DNA of 64,000 bases from Halobacillus sp. Marseille-Q1614 (lineage in GTDB: Bacteria; Bacillota; Bacilli; Bacillales; Halobacillaceae), in assembly GCF_902809865.1 (NCBI RefSeq), contig NZ_CADDWH010000001.1, forward strand, positions 1,674,001 to 1,738,000. Direction: 5' to 3'. Of this stretch, positions 31,607 to 41,411 are shown piece by piece. Both the position numbers and the translations under genes were made by a program. Below the pieces are notes generated by a model, which saw nothing but the letters and a program-made list of their open reading frames with translations, made no database searches and was not told the DNA's origin. The first letter of the stretch is position 1; every line of letters begins with the position of its first letter.

Positions 31607-32632
31607 TCATCCCTCCTTGATTTTTTTCTCATCATCGGTTTGCGAATCGAAATATTGATTTGCCCGGACAGGTTTGCTCTTTTTCTTAGACACCAGCTTC
31701 ATGCGCCAGTCCATTAAGGCCCCGGCAATTCCTCTTGGATAGAATATGATCAGCAGCGTTAATAGTGGTCCAAAGATAAGCATGCGGTAATCCTGTAAAA
31801 ATTGAAGCGACTGGGAAACCGTCACGATAAGGAATGTTCCTACAACCGGGCCGGCTAATGTACCGATTCCGCCAACCAATAAGTACGTAAGCAGATCAAA
31901 GATGACCGTGACGTAAGCAATTTCCGGACCGAGGAACCGGATAAATGATGCGTACAGTGCGCCCGCCAGCCCGGCAAAAAAAGTAGAAATGACAAAGACG
32001 AGCAGCTTATTTTTCATTGTGGAAATACCGATAGTCTGAGCCAGATCTTCACTATTTCTAATCGCAATAAATGTACGTCCCGTCAGAGAGTGAACAATTC
32101 GGTACATAATAAACACTGTAAATACTAAGAAAAATAAAATGAGATAATATTGGGAAAGAGTTGTTTCGAATGAAATAGGCCCGATATTAGAAGGCGCCGG
32201 AATTCCAATCAAACCGCGAACCCCTCCTGTTAAACTGTCCCATTTATCAATCACTAAGTAGATGATATAACCGACACACAATGTGTAGATCGCAAAGAAA
32301 TGCTCACGCGTCCTTAAAGCAACTAATCCTACAAGACAGCCGATGGCACTTGTAATCACACAAGCGAGAAATAAAGCTGCCCAGTAATTCATTCCTGCTT
32401 TTACCGTTAATAGACCTAAAGTATAAGCACCAATTGCGAAAAAACCTGCATGAGCCAGGGATAGATAACCCGTATACCCCGCTAATAGGTTCAGTCCGTA
32501 TACCGCGATCATCCAGACAAAAGCGAGCGTCAGCACATGTAGAAAATATTCATTTTGTGAAAGAAACGGGAAGATGACAGCAAGAAGTACTAGGCCGAAG
32601 ATCCAGCCTCTTTTTTTTAGGAGTGTTCCCAA
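31607..32632 (-). CDS. livM: ABC transporter permease, LivM type
   Basis: A 341-residue permease with about ten hydrophobic segments and the family regions NLLAGYTGYLSLAHAGFFAI, EHFFAIYTLCVGYI and FAGLAGALYASFIRFLGPE. The C-terminus is basic and charged. TTG start immediately after the livH stop, with GGAGGGG upstream. It forms the channel with LivH. Confidence 0.9.
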   Translation of the reverse strand: MGTLLKKRGWIFGLVLLAVIFPFLSQNEYFLHVLTLAFVWMIAVYGLNLLAGYTGYLSLAHAGFFAIGAYTLGLLTVKAGMNYWAALFLACVITSAIGCLVGLVALRTREHFFAIYTLCVGYIIYLVIDKWDSLTGGVRGLIGIPAPSNIGPISFETTLSQYYLILFFLVFTVFIMYRIVHSLTGRTFIAIRNSEDLAQTIGISTMKNKLLVFVISTFFAGLAGALYASFIRFLGPEIAYVTVIFDLLTYLLVGGIGTLAGPVVGTFLIVTVSQSLQFLQDYRMLIFGPLLTLLIIFYPRGIAGALMDWRMKLVSKKKSKPVRANQYFDSQTDDEKKIKEG

Positions 32633-33496
32633 TTAAAACCCCTCCCTCGTAAAAAGACCTTTTGGCTTAATGGATAAGATAGCTACGAGCAGCAAGAAAG
32701 CGATGATGTCTTTATAGTCAGCCGAAATATACGTCGCACCAAGGCTTTCTGTAAAGCCGAGGATATATCCTCCTAAAATTGCACCCGGCACGCTTCCCAT
32801 ACCGCCGATAATGATAATGACAAAAGCTTTCAAAATAACGAGATGGCCCATTCCGGGAAAAACGAGATTGATCGGTGCTGACAATGAAGCCGCAATCGCT
32901 GCCAGGCCGCCGGAGATTAGAAAAGTCAGCATCGCCACTTTGTTTGTATTAATGCCGACTAAATGCGCACCTTCCCGGTTTTGTGCCATTGCAATAATCG
33001 TTGAACCGACGTACGTCTTTTTCAAGAACAAGTAAAGTAAAATCATGACGGCCACGGCTCCAACGTTTATTAATAATCGCTGCATCGTCAGTGTCATTCC
33101 CATTACTTCGATCACTTGTCCATAAGGTGTCGCCATTGAGCGGTAATCCGCTCCCCAGATTAACTGGGCCAAAGCTTCAAGAAACAATAAAATTCCGATG
33201 GCCGCGATTTTGTCATGAATCGGCGGGGCATTGCGAAGCGGATGAAAAACTAGTCTATCCATCGCTACACCAAGCAAACCAACTACGAGTATCGAAATGG
33301 CCATAGCGATCCAATAGTGAATGCCCCATAGAAGCATCATGGTCAGGGTGACATAAGCGCCTAGCATATAAAGAGCTCCATGGGCGAAGTTCGGAATGTG
33401 CAGAATCCCGTATACAAGCGTAAGCCCGAGAGCGACGAGACTATACACACTTCCAACCGTTAACCCGTTGAAAAGCTGCTGAATTAAAATATCCAT
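32633..33496 (-). CDS. livH: ABC transporter permease, LivH type
   Basis: A 287-residue permease with family motifs QQLFNGLTVGSVYSLVALGL, NFAHGALYMLGAY and the C-terminal GGMGSVPGAILGGYILG loop that docks on the ATPase. AAAGGGGAAG precedes the ATG. It follows the acyl-CoA ligase gene by 73 nt and abuts livM. Confidence 0.91.
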   Translation of the reverse strand: MDILIQQLFNGLTVGSVYSLVALGLTLVYGILHIPNFAHGALYMLGAYVTLTMMLLWGIHYWIAMAISILVVGLLGVAMDRLVFHPLRNAPPIHDKIAAIGILLFLEALAQLIWGADYRSMATPYGQVIEVMGMTLTMQRLLINVGAVAVMILLYLFLKKTYVGSTIIAMAQNREGAHLVGINTNKVAMLTFLISGGLAAIAASLSAPINLVFPGMGHLVILKAFVIIIIGGMGSVPGAILGGYILGFTESLGATYISADYKDIIAFLLLVAILSIKPKGLFTREGF

Positions 33497-33569
33497 TTAA
33501 CTTCCCCTTTAACCATTTTTTTAAAGCTCACACGTTTGTTACACAAGGGGTATGAACTTTTGCCTTTGA

Positions 33570-35240
33570 TCAGCTGTCCTCGACTTTTTCCCGCTCCTCT
33601 TCCTGCAGTTTCCGCCATAAAATTTTACCGCTGCTTGTCTTAGGGAATTCTTTTTTAAATTCAATTATCCGCGGATACTTATAAGCCGCCATCTTTTCCT
33701 TGGACCATTCTTTAATTTCCTCTTCGGTAATTTGTCCTTCATAATCTGCATTTAAGATGACGAATGCTTTAATGTTCTCCCCTTTTCTCGGATCAGGCAC
33801 GCCGACAACGCAAGCCTGCTGGACAGCCGGATGATCATACAGAGCGGTTTCTACCTCTGTCGGCCACACGTTGTATCCAGAAGCATTAATCATACGTTTC
33901 ACACGATCAACGATGAAGAAATACCCTTCTTCATCCACCCGGCCAATATCTCCTGTCCTAAAAAATGATTTACCTTCGATATCAATAAAGGAATGCTCGT
34001 TTTCATCCTCCCGGTTATAATAACCGACCATAACCTGCGGCCCATTGACGACGATTTCTCCAAGTTCCCCTGTTTTCACTTCTTCATTTGTGGCAGGATC
34101 TATAATTCTCGCATCGACATCAAAAGACGGGATTCCAAGACACTGAAGCTTCGGCCGATCTGGTGGATTAAAGTGAGTCTGAGCAATCGTTTCCGACAGC
34201 CCGTACCCCTCGACGAATTCAAGCCCTGTCAGCTTGTAAAGCTTCTCGCCTAACGCTTTAGGAAAAGCTGCCCCGCCTCCTGAAATCGCGGTTAACGAAC
34301 TTAAATCTTCTGCCTTCACTTCAGGGTTGGCCAGAAAATCGACGAGCATCGTACTGATCGTGACCCAGTGGGTACACTGCTGATTACGGATCAGCTGGCG
34401 TGCCGCCTCGCGATTCCATCTCGTCATAATCACCATTGTATTTCCGCTGTAAATCGGCATGTGCATGCTATGAACCATTCCTGTTACATGAAAGAAAGGC
34501 AATGTCGCAAGAGACCTTGAATTCATCGTGGCCCGCGCCCAGTAAAAGGCACCGATGATATTTGCCTGTACCGTACGGTTTGTATGCATACACCCTTTTG
34601 GCAGTCCTGTTGTACCAGATGTATAAGGCAGAACCGCTAAGTCATCTGCATAAATCATCGAATCTTTAGGTTCGGACCTAAGCTTCAGTGCATCCGCCCA
34701 CACATGGAAATGAGGGTCCGCAAACGCTTCTCTCCCAGCCGCTGCTTCTTGTGGTAAATATTCATCCATGTCTTTTCCTTTATAGTCCGAATAGGCGGCA
34801 GCCAATATATTTTCCAATGTAGTCGTTTCTACAAGCGGTCCTACGACATCCTTGAATTCCTGGCCGATAATTGCATTGCGGATCGCACAGTCCTTAATGT
34901 AGAACTCAAGCTCGTTCGTTTTCAGCATGGGATTGATCGGGACGACTACTCCTCCTGCCCGTAAAATGGCATAGTAGCCAATAATGAATTGAGGCGAGTT
35001 TTGCATGAATAATAAGATTTTCTCGCCTTTCGTAACTTCTAAGTATTGCTGCAGATAGCCCGCCATATATTCGACTTCTTCTAAAAGTTCACGGTATGTT
35101 ATTGTATGACCATAATAATAAATTGCTTGGTGATTGGGATATCGCGCTGCGGAAACTTTAAGATTATCGTAAATCGAAGTTTCCGGAACTGTGATTGATT
35201 TCGTAAGCTTCGGCCAAAACTCGTAATGCTTAGTTTGCAT
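33570..35240 (-). CDS. Acyl-CoA synthetase (AMP-binding)
   Basis: A 556-residue adenylate-forming ligase: LPYTSGTTGLPKGCMHTN, VEGYGLSETIAQTHFNP, FFRTGDIGRVDEEGY and the C-terminal PKTSSGKILWRKL with the catalytic Lys. The YTSGTTGLPKG form is typical of acyl- or aryl-CoA ligases. ATG at 35240 has AAGGAGAGG 7 nt upstream. It precedes the liv-type genes, so it may activate the imported acid as it enters the cell. A cre site lies about 155 nt upstream. Confidence 0.9.
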   Translation of the reverse strand: MQTKHYEFWPKLTKSITVPETSIYDNLKVSAARYPNHQAIYYYGHTITYRELLEEVEYMAGYLQQYLEVTKGEKILLFMQNSPQFIIGYYAILRAGGVVVPINPMLKTNELEFYIKDCAIRNAIIGQEFKDVVGPLVETTTLENILAAAYSDYKGKDMDEYLPQEAAAGREAFADPHFHVWADALKLRSEPKDSMIYADDLAVLPYTSGTTGLPKGCMHTNRTVQANIIGAFYWARATMNSRSLATLPFFHVTGMVHSMHMPIYSGNTMVIMTRWNREAARQLIRNQQCTHWVTISTMLVDFLANPEVKAEDLSSLTAISGGGAAFPKALGEKLYKLTGLEFVEGYGLSETIAQTHFNPPDRPKLQCLGIPSFDVDARIIDPATNEEVKTGELGEIVVNGPQVMVGYYNREDENEHSFIDIEGKSFFRTGDIGRVDEEGYFFIVDRVKRMINASGYNVWPTEVETALYDHPAVQQACVVGVPDPRKGENIKAFVILNADYEGQITEEEIKEWSKEKMAAYKYPRIIEFKKEFPKTSSGKILWRKLQEEEREKVEDS

Positions 35241-35310
35241 GGACACCTCTCCTTTTCTAGCGGCTTTGTATAACTCTCCCTGTTAATTCCGCTCGCTTTT
35301 TCGCGGACGA

Positions 35311-35356
35311 ACGGTCAAGCCTTCTCGTGAACCCAATGGTGCGGAGGCTCGACCGT
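35311..35356. terminator. Hairpin between SDR and ligase genes
   Basis: ACGGTCAAGCCT and AGGCTCGACCGT pair at 11 of 12 positions. No clear T-run follows on either strand. It may attenuate readthrough from the SDR gene or stabilise RNA ends. Confidence 0.4.
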
Positions 35357-35393
35357 ACGTTTATTTAGCAGTAGTCTCGCAGAAAGCCAGAAC

Positions 35394-35407
35394 TGTAAGC
35401 GCTGTCA
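35394..35407 (-). promoter_or_regulatory. cre (CcpA) site
   Basis: Read on the plus strand, TGTAAGCGCTGTCA fits the consensus TGWAANCGNTNWCA at every position; a cre acts in either orientation. It lies between the SDR stop and the ligase gene, where it could repress the ligase-liv operon in the presence of glucose. Confidence 0.6.
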
Positions 35408-35427
35408 TAAATGCCGGTACTTTTTGC

Positions 35428-36195
35428 CTAAGTAATCAGCCACCCGCCATCTACCAATAAATCCGACCCAGTCATATATGAAGCTTCCTTGGAGGCGGCG
35501 AAGGTAATTACGCGGGCAATTTCTTCTGGTTTTCCTACCCGACTTAATGCCGTGTTTCGCTGGATCGCTTCTTCAAAACGCTTATTTTTCAAACCTTCTT
35601 CAGTTAACGGCGTTTCTGCAAAACCTGGTGAAACAGAATTCACGCGAATTCCATAAGGAGCGAATTCAAGAGCCAGTGAGCGGGAAAAATTAATGACTGC
35701 CGCTTTTGATGAGCTGTAATGCGGGATTTTGGCTCCCGCTTTATGGCCTGATAAAGACGCCACGTTAACAATGGCTCGATCTGTTGTTTCTTCTCCATTC
35801 ATCATCAGTCGGCCAAGCGTCTTCGATACGAGAAAAACACTTTTCAAATTCGTATTTTGGATCCGGTCCCACTCGGAGTCTTCCATGTCCATAATCGAAG
35901 ACTTGCCCGAAGTGCCCGCATTGTTGACCAGCACATGGAGATCGCCAAAAGTTTGCTGAATGAATTGGGCGAGGCTTTTCACATCCTCTTCCTTTGTTAC
36001 ATCTGCCTGAAAACTGACAGCTGCCGGCTGGCCTAATCCTTCATTGATCTCGTCTGCTGCCTGATCAATTTTCGATTTTGTCCGGCCCGCCAACACAACT
36101 TTCGCTCCATCTTCAGCTAGCTGAACGGCTGTCTGTTTTCCGATCCCGCTGCCGGCACCAGTGACGACAGCTACCATATTGTCAAATCTGCTCAA
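35428..36195 (-). CDS. Short-chain dehydrogenase/reductase
   Basis: A 255-residue classical SDR: TGAGSGIG nucleotide motif, NNAGTSGKS, catalytic Ser in VNVASLSGHKAG and YSSSK with the Tyr-Lys pair, then PYGIRVNSVSPGF and a C-terminal TGSDLLVDGGW. AGRTKS after strand 2 suggests NADP(H). TTG start with AAGGCGGG 7 nt upstream. It follows the thioesterase gene by 22 nt. Likely a 3-hydroxyacyl-CoA or alcohol dehydrogenase; the substrate is unknown. Confidence 0.88.
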   Translation of the reverse strand: MSRFDNMVAVVTGAGSGIGKQTAVQLAEDGAKVVLAGRTKSKIDQAADEINEGLGQPAAVSFQADVTKEEDVKSLAQFIQQTFGDLHVLVNNAGTSGKSSIMDMEDSEWDRIQNTNLKSVFLVSKTLGRLMMNGEETTDRAIVNVASLSGHKAGAKIPHYSSSKAAVINFSRSLALEFAPYGIRVNSVSPGFAETPLTEEGLKNKRFEEAIQRNTALSRVGKPEEIARVITFAASKEASYMTGSDLLVDGGWLIT

Positions 36196-36217
36196 GATTA
36201 TGCCCGCCTTTCTATAA

Positions 36218-36637
36218 TTAATTAGGAACTAAGTGGCTTTCTAAAACTTCCCTCAGCTCCAAAGAAATAGGTTCACTCTTCTGCTCCTCATAATTAAAAT
36301 TGACGATGACCGCATCTGCTTCAGCGATCAGATCTCCGGTATCCTCGGCCGTAATGCTGTGGCCAAAACTGAAGCTCTTATTTCCAATTCGGGATACCCA
36401 GGTGGAAATCTTTAAAGACTGACCGTAATAAGCCTGATTCACATAATCACACTTTGTGGAAGCAAGAATGAACCGACCAAATGAGTTTAATGGTTTAGGA
36501 ATTCTTTCTTCAAAAAACTTCCCACGCGCTTCTTCTAAGTAGATGAAATAACTCGTATTATTTACATGGCCGGCCATATCAGTTTCACAATATCTGACTC
36601 TGACATTTGCTTCATGAATCAATATTTTCACATCCAT
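36218..36637 (-). CDS. 4-hydroxybenzoyl-CoA thioesterase-like (YbgC/FadM) protein
   Basis: A 139-residue hotdog thioesterase with the signature RYCETDMAGHVNNTSYFIYLE, including the catalytic Asp and the GHVNN segment. It probably hydrolyses acyl-CoA. No ribosome binding site precedes the ATG, because a palindrome, CATTCTAACC-GGTTAGTATG, overlaps the start codon; translation may be leaderless or begin at the GTG two codons on. It leads a two-gene unit with the SDR. Confidence 0.85.
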   Translation of the reverse strand: MDVKILIHEANVRVRYCETDMAGHVNNTSYFIYLEEARGKFFEERIPKPLNSFGRFILASTKCDYVNQAYYGQSLKISTWVSRIGNKSFSFGHSITAEDTGDLIAEADAVIVNFNYEEQKSEPISLELREVLESHLVPN

Positions 36638-36654
36638 TCTAACCGGTTAGTATG
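36635..36654. promoter_or_regulatory. Operator palindrome at the thioesterase start
   Basis: CATTCTAACCGGTTAGTATG, symmetric at 18 of 20 positions, overlaps the ATG. The 16-bp stretch ACCGGTTAGTATGTTA is repeated exactly at 43420-43435, upstream of the acyl-CoA dehydrogenase operon. It probably binds a TetR-type repressor. Confidence 0.65.
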
Positions 36655-36691
36655 TTAACAGTTGAATCCTCCAGCGATGGAGGCAGTTTCC

Positions 36692-37261
36692 TTATTTTTT
36701 CTTATTGATTCCGTTTAAAATCATTTCGAGATAGATGTTTGCCAGTTCCTCTTCAGTAACTTCTCCATCAGGATCGAACCAATAATAGCTCCAGTTCGTG
36801 ATTCCAAGAATACCTCGAGTAACCATATCAGAGTTGAGACCTTCCTCAAATTCGCCTTTATGGATGCCTTCTTCCACGAGAGTCTGCAGGTTTTTGCGGA
36901 ACTGGTCTCGTTTTTGAACGTTTTGGTCCAAATATCCCGGGCCGAGGTTGCGCATTTCTCTAAAGAAAATACGGGCACTCTTTCTCCGGCCTTTAATACT
37001 TGTTAAGACCATATAGATCATCTCCCGCAGCTTTTCCTTGGTGTCTTTAGAAGCATCCTGCAATATTTCATCCTGATTTTTTAATAAGAATTCAATAAAA
37101 TTGAGATGTATATCAGTCAGCAATTCTTGTTTGTTTTTAAAATAATAGTAAAAGGTCCCTTTAGTAACACCGAGTTCATCTACGATTTCCTGGATCGATG
37201 TCTCTGTAAATCCTTTTTTATCAAATAGGTGAATACTCGTATCCATTATCTTTTGTTTCAT
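36692..37261 (-). CDS. TetR/AcrR-family regulator
   Basis: A 189-residue repressor-type protein. The N-terminal helix-turn-helix is FTETSIQEIVDELGVTKGTFYYYFKNK; the rest is an all-helical ligand-binding domain ending ANIYLEMILNGI. Similar regulators (FadR/PaaR-like) sense acyl-CoAs. ATG at 37261 follows GAGAGGACA. It lies 72 nt after the thiolase operon and near the ACCGGTT operators, so it may control the fatty-acid genes on both sides. Confidence 0.88.
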   Translation of the reverse strand: MKQKIMDTSIHLFDKKGFTETSIQEIVDELGVTKGTFYYYFKNKQELLTDIHLNFIEFLLKNQDEILQDASKDTKEKLREMIYMVLTSIKGRRKSARIFFREMRNLGPGYLDQNVQKRDQFRKNLQTLVEEGIHKGEFEEGLNSDMVTRGILGITNWSYYWFDPDGEVTEEELANIYLEMILNGINKKK

Positions 37262-37278
37262 AGTACATTGTCCTCTCA

Positions 37279-37312
37279 TTTAGGGATGATATAACATTAT
37301 AACATTCCTAAA
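37279..37312. promoter_or_regulatory. Inverted repeat over the tetR -10 region
   Basis: TTTAGGGATG and CATTCCTAAA, 9 of 10 bases symmetric, flank 14 nt containing a leftward TATAAT (37296-37301). The placement suits autoregulation, but the half-site differs from the ACCGGTT operators. Confidence 0.5.
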
Positions 37313-37332
37313 CTCTCAAAAAGCGGGAGATT

Positions 37333-38505
37333 TTACTCACGTTCGACAATCATCGCTATTCCCTGCCCGCCGCCAATACAAGCAGTGATCAAAGCATACC
37401 TTCCTTCACGGCGCTTAAGCTCATAGACCGCTTTTGTCGCAAGTATGGCACCTGTCGCTCCGAGTGGATGACCGTGGGCAATCGCTCCACCGTTTACATT
37501 TACTTTTTCCATATCCAAATTCAGCTCTTTATCACAGGCAAGCACCTGGGCGGCAAAAGCTTCGTTGATTTCGATAATATCCATTTCATCAAGGGTTAAG
37601 CCGGTTTGCTGTAACACTTTATGTGTCGCCGGCACAGGGCCGATTCCCATAATATGAGGATCTACACCGGCTACGGTACAGGCAAGGACCTTCGCTAAAG
37701 GAGTCACGCCTGTTTTTTCAGCTTTTTCTCTCGACATTAATGTCAGAGCTGAAGCTGCATCATTTAAACCAGAGCTGTTTGCGGCAGTTACACTTCCTCC
37801 TTCTCTAAAAGCCGGACGAAGCTTTGCCATCCCTTCGATCGTAGACTGCGGTCTTGGATGTTCATCAGTCTTAAACTCGAACGGCTCTCCTTTTCGAACA
37901 GGAATGGAAAGCGGCACAATCTGGTCATCGAACCGTCCTTCGTTCATCGCCTGAGCCATTCTTTCCTGGCTGCGCTGCGCAAATTCATCCTGTGCTTCTC
38001 TTGCAATCTCGTATTTTTCCACTAAATTTTCCGCTGTAATCCCCATGGGTGGATCACCGATTTCTGAAGGAGAAAGCTGAGATTTTCTAAACGACGGCGG
38101 TACAGGGCTGTATGGACGCTCCGGCCGGTCCATTAAATAAGGCGCTCGGCTCATGCTTTCCGTTCCTCCTGCTACGTACACATCCCCCTGGCCGGCCTTG
38201 ATAGCCTGGGCTGCCAGGTGAATCGCATTCAGTCCTGATCCGCACTGGCGGTCGACGGTCAAACCTGGAAGATTAATAGAAAGACCTGTCTGCAGTGCTG
38301 AAAGCCGGGCAATATTTCCACCTCCGCTTAACACATTTCCCATAATTACATCTTCAATTTCTTTCGGGTCTACACCTGCCCGCTTCACTGATTCTTTAAT
38401 AACCTCGGCTCCTAACACATGTGCCGGCACCTGTGCTAAAGCTCCTCCCTGCCTGCCAATTGCTGTTCGTACGGCCGAAACGATCACTGCTTCTCGCTCT
38501 CTCAT
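37333..38505 (-). CDS. Acetyl-CoA C-acyltransferase (thiolase)
   Basis: A 390-residue thiolase with nucleophile Cys88 ([11 protein letters not shown]), [15 protein letters not shown] and CIGGGQGIA. It would cleave 3-oxoacyl-CoA in the final step of the pathway encoded by this operon. It is the last of seven genes; the SDR gene lies 17 nt upstream. It differs from the thiolase at 14527 in the active-site context (RQCGSG versus RLCASG), so substrate range probably differs. Confidence 0.93.
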   Translation of the reverse strand: MREREAVIVSAVRTAIGRQGGALAQVPAHVLGAEVIKESVKRAGVDPKEIEDVIMGNVLSGGGNIARLSALQTGLSINLPGLTVDRQCGSGLNAIHLAAQAIKAGQGDVYVAGGTESMSRAPYLMDRPERPYSPVPPSFRKSQLSPSEIGDPPMGITAENLVEKYEIAREAQDEFAQRSQERMAQAMNEGRFDDQIVPLSIPVRKGEPFEFKTDEHPRPQSTIEGMAKLRPAFREGGSVTAANSSGLNDAASALTLMSREKAEKTGVTPLAKVLACTVAGVDPHIMGIGPVPATHKVLQQTGLTLDEMDIIEINEAFAAQVLACDKELNLDMEKVNVNGGAIAHGHPLGATGAILATKAVYELKRREGRYALITACIGGGQGIAMIVERE

Positions 38506-38522
38506 TCTTTCACTCCTTTGCT

Positions 38523-39296
38523 TTACATCGCATGGGTGCCGCCATCAACAATGATGACATCACCGGTAATATGGTCGGAGGCGCGTGAACTTAAAAAGAT
38601 GGCTGTTCCTTTTAAATCATCCTCTCCTCCGAACTTCCTTAATGGGGTCCCCTGCAGGAATGAATCCTCCCCTTCTTCCATCAGGACTTTAGACATTTTG
38701 GTAGGGAAAAAGCCTGGTGCAATCGCATTTACACAAATACCGCGCGGTCCCCATTTCACGGCCAGATCCTTTGTAAAAGTAAGGACTGCACCTTTGCTTG
38801 AGTTATAGCCTATCGTATCCATAAGCTTAGGATCAGAGCCTTTAAGCCCTGCCACCGAAGCAATATTAATTATTTTTCCTGAACCCTGCTTTAGCATCAC
38901 TTTTCCAGCGATTTGGGACATAAGAAACGTTCCAGTTACGTTTACGTTAAAAACTTTCTGCCAGGCTTCAAGCGGCATTTCCTCTACAGGAGCGCCCCAG
39001 GTAGCACCGCTGTTATTGACTAAAATATCGATCCGGCCAAAATGTTCAACCGTCTGATCGACGACTCTCTGAATATCCTCCCGTTTCGTCACATCACATT
39101 CAAAAGCGAGGGAATCGACTCCGAGCTCCTTTAACTGGTCGCTCACTTCCTGGCAGGGCTGTAGTTTTCTCGAGCAGACGACGACATGGGCACCGGACTC
39201 GGCAAATCCTTTGGCAATCTGCTCGCCAAGCCCCCGGCCGCCTCCTGTAACGATCGCGACTTTACCTGTTAAATCAAACAGTTCTTTAGCGTGCAT
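38523..39296 (-). CDS. Short-chain dehydrogenase/reductase
   Basis: A 257-residue [20 protein letters not shown] in place of the usual NNAG, Ser in [18 protein letters not shown] with Tyr and Lys, and the end [19 protein letters not shown] after the second strand favours NADP(H). Within this beta-oxidation operon it is a candidate 3-hydroxyacyl-CoA dehydrogenase. Its start overlaps the end of the acyl-CoA dehydrogenase gene by 11 bp. Confidence 0.9.
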   Translation of the reverse strand: MHAKELFDLTGKVAIVTGGGRGLGEQIAKGFAESGAHVVVCSRKLQPCQEVSDQLKELGVDSLAFECDVTKREDIQRVVDQTVEHFGRIDILVNNSGATWGAPVEEMPLEAWQKVFNVNVTGTFLMSQIAGKVMLKQGSGKIINIASVAGLKGSDPKLMDTIGYNSSKGAVLTFTKDLAVKWGPRGICVNAIAPGFFPTKMSKVLMEEGEDSFLQGTPLRKFGGEDDLKGTAIFLSSRASDHITGDVIIVDGGTHAM

Positions 39297-40515
39297 AGGA
39301 GCTCCTCCTGTTAGGCGTTTTCTTCAGTTCGTGCTTAGCTACCGCCCGGCGGTGTACTTCATCCGGCCCGTCTGCGAGCCTGAGTGTTCGAATGTTCGCC
39401 CAATTGGCGGCTAAAGGTGTGTCATTGCTTACACCGGCTGCCCCAAAGGCCTGGATCGCACGGTCGATCACCTTTAAAGCAATATTAGGTGCAACGACTT
39501 TAATCATTGCAATTTCAGCTTTTGCTTCTTTATTGCCGACTGTATCCATCATGTAGGCTGCCTTTAATGTAAGAAGCCGGGCCTGTTCAATTTCAATTCG
39601 GGAATCAGCAATCCATTCACGAATGACCCCTTGATCGGCAAGTTTTTTACCAAATGTCTCCCGCTCTTTCACACGGGCGCACATTTCTTCAAGTGCCCGT
39701 TCGGCAGCGCCAATCGTTCTCATACAGTGGTGGATTCTCCCTGGTCCAAGCCGGCCTTGAGCAATCGCGAAGCCTTTTCCTTCTCCCCAAATCAGGTTGG
39801 AAGCTGGGACTCGTACATCTGTAAACTCGATTTCAGCATGCCCATGAGGAGCATGGTCATACCCGAACACGGGCAGTGTTCTCTTAATATGCACGCCTGG
39901 TGTATCAAGCGGAACGAGAATCATCGACTGCTGATCATACTTCGGAGCGTCCGGATCATTTTTTCCCATGACGATACTGATTTTGCATCTCGGATCGCCA
40001 GCTCCAGAAGACCACCATTTCGTTCCATTGATGACATATTCATCTCCGACTCTTTCGATGCTTGTATTGATATTTGTTGCATCCGATGAGGCAACTTCCG
40101 GTTCAGTCATTGAAAAGCAGGAGCGGATTTCACCGTCGAGAAGCGGCTGGAGCCACTTTTCCTTTTGCTCCTGGGACCCGTAGCGGACGAGTACCTCCAT
40201 ATTTCCTGTATCAGGAGCCGCACAGTTAAAAACTTCAGGAGCGATCGCCGACCGGCCCATTATTTCGCAAAGCGGGGCATATTCCATATTTGTCAGACCT
40301 GCTCCATACTCACTTTCCGGTAAAAATAAATTCCACAGCCCGGCTTCCTTCGCTTTATTTTTCAATTCATCCATAATCGGAGGTATATCAGCAAAACGAT
40401 TTTGAGCATTCAGCTGCTCTCCATATAAAGCTTCATTTGGATAGATATGCTCTTCCATAAACTGGCTGAGTCTTTCTTGAAGATCTTTCACTTTTTCTGA
40501 GTAGGCAAAGACCAT
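39286..40515 (-). CDS. Acyl-CoA dehydrogenase, ACAD10/11-like
   Basis: A 409-residue dehydrogenase of the ACAD10/11 subgroup, distinct from the other enzymes here: [66 protein letters not shown] and [11 protein letters not shown]. The usual YEGT...E motif near the end is replaced by LADGPDE, as in the subgroup. ACAD10/11 enzymes have been linked to long-chain and 4-hydroxy acyl-CoAs, so this operon may handle substituted acids. AAGGAGG precedes the ATG. Confidence 0.88.
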   Translation of the reverse strand: MVFAYSEKVKDLQERLSQFMEEHIYPNEALYGEQLNAQNRFADIPPIMDELKNKAKEAGLWNLFLPESEYGAGLTNMEYAPLCEIMGRSAIAPEVFNCAAPDTGNMEVLVRYGSQEQKEKWLQPLLDGEIRSCFSMTEPEVASSDATNINTSIERVGDEYVINGTKWWSSGAGDPRCKISIVMGKNDPDAPKYDQQSMILVPLDTPGVHIKRTLPVFGYDHAPHGHAEIEFTDVRVPASNLIWGEGKGFAIAQGRLGPGRIHHCMRTIGAAERALEEMCARVKERETFGKKLADQGVIREWIADSRIEIEQARLLTLKAAYMMDTVGNKEAKAEIAMIKVVAPNIALKVIDRAIQAFGAAGVSNDTPLAANWANIRTLRLADGPDEVHRRAVAKHELKKTPNRRSSYAR

Positions 40516-40537
40516 AAGGTTTCCTCCTTAGTTTCAA

Positions 40538-40963
40538 TCATGCGTATGTAGATTCATAGGTGAAACGCTTGCTGAATACAACCTCGCCTTTTATGACATC
40601 TTTTCCATCCTGATTCACAGCGTTTACTTTAAATTTTAGTTCCTCCCCGTCTGCTTCATCAAGAACCGCGTGTAATGTGATGACATCATTCAAAAAGACC
40701 ATCCCTCTAAAGCGAATCGCATAATCCTGGATAAATCCTTCTCCGTAATAAGGAGTGAAAAGCTTCGCTAAATTTCCCATCGTCCACATACCGTGAGCAA
40801 TTATTCCGGGAAGCCCGGCTTTTTCTGCTTCTTCATCAATGGTGTGAATCGGATTATAGTCTCCCGAAGCCCCTGCATATTTGATTAAATCCAGCCGGGA
40901 AACAGGAGCGAGAGTTACCGGTTCCAATTCTTCACCGGCTTGAAGGTTTGATAAGAAAGTCAT
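40538..40963 (-). CDS. MaoC-like hydratase
   Basis: A 141-residue hotdog protein carrying the (R)-specific hydratase 2 motif: ASGDYNPIHTIDEEAEKAGLPGIIAHGMW, with catalytic Asp and His. It likely hydrates an enoyl-CoA. Its start codon overlaps the stop of the preceding MaoC-N gene (ATGA), pointing to a heteromeric pair in which this subunit supplies the active site. Confidence 0.88.
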   Translation of the reverse strand: MTFLSNLQAGEELEPVTLAPVSRLDLIKYAGASGDYNPIHTIDEEAEKAGLPGIIAHGMWTMGNLAKLFTPYYGEGFIQDYAIRFRGMVFLNDVITLHAVLDEADGEELKFKVNAVNQDGKDVIKGEVVFSKRFTYESTYA

Positions 40964-41394
40964 ACGGTCATCCCCTTTCGAACCGCCTCCGTAATGATAA
41001 CGACTTGTTCTTCTGAAAATATTAAATTGCCATTTACGTCATTACCGCAGCGCTTTACTTTTAAAAATCCCATACTTCCGCTTTTTCCGCTTTTCTCATA
41101 GTAATCTTTCACTTCCGCGGAGCAATAAATCTCTTCCCCTACAAACAGCGGCCGCTCATAATGATAGATTTGTTCACCGTGGATCAGCCCTTTGCCCGGC
41201 AGGTTGAGCTCCTCGATCACACCGTAATCAAAGACTCTCGGAAAGGTAGGCGGAGCGATATTCCGGCTGTATTTTTCTTCATCGCAAAAAATAGGGTGAG
41301 GGTCCCCGATTGCTTCCGCAAATTTTTTCACTGCGCCTCGTTCTACTATGTTTTTTACTTTATTGGATCGTTTGCCAATCGTATGTTCAAACAT
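40960..41394 (-). CDS. MaoC N-terminal-type dehydratase subunit
   Basis: A 144-residue FAS1-type dehydratase-N domain. The hydratase motif is degenerate (AIGDPHPIFCDEE lacks the catalytic His position), so it is probably the non-catalytic partner of the following MaoC protein, as in heterodimeric enoyl-CoA hydratases. The 4-bp gene overlap supports stoichiometric synthesis. Confidence 0.85.
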   Translation of the reverse strand: MFEHTIGKRSNKVKNIVERGAVKKFAEAIGDPHPIFCDEEKYSRNIAPPTFPRVFDYGVIEELNLPGKGLIHGEQIYHYERPLFVGEEIYCSAEVKDYYEKSGKSGSMGFLKVKRCGNDVNGNLIFSEEQVVIITEAVRKGMTV

Positions 41395-41411
41395 AAAAAG
41401 CCTCCTTGTGA

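Noticed and set aside
39631-40089. A 152-codon plus-strand frame
   Set aside because: Antisense to the ACAD10/11-like gene; explained by codon bias of the real gene.
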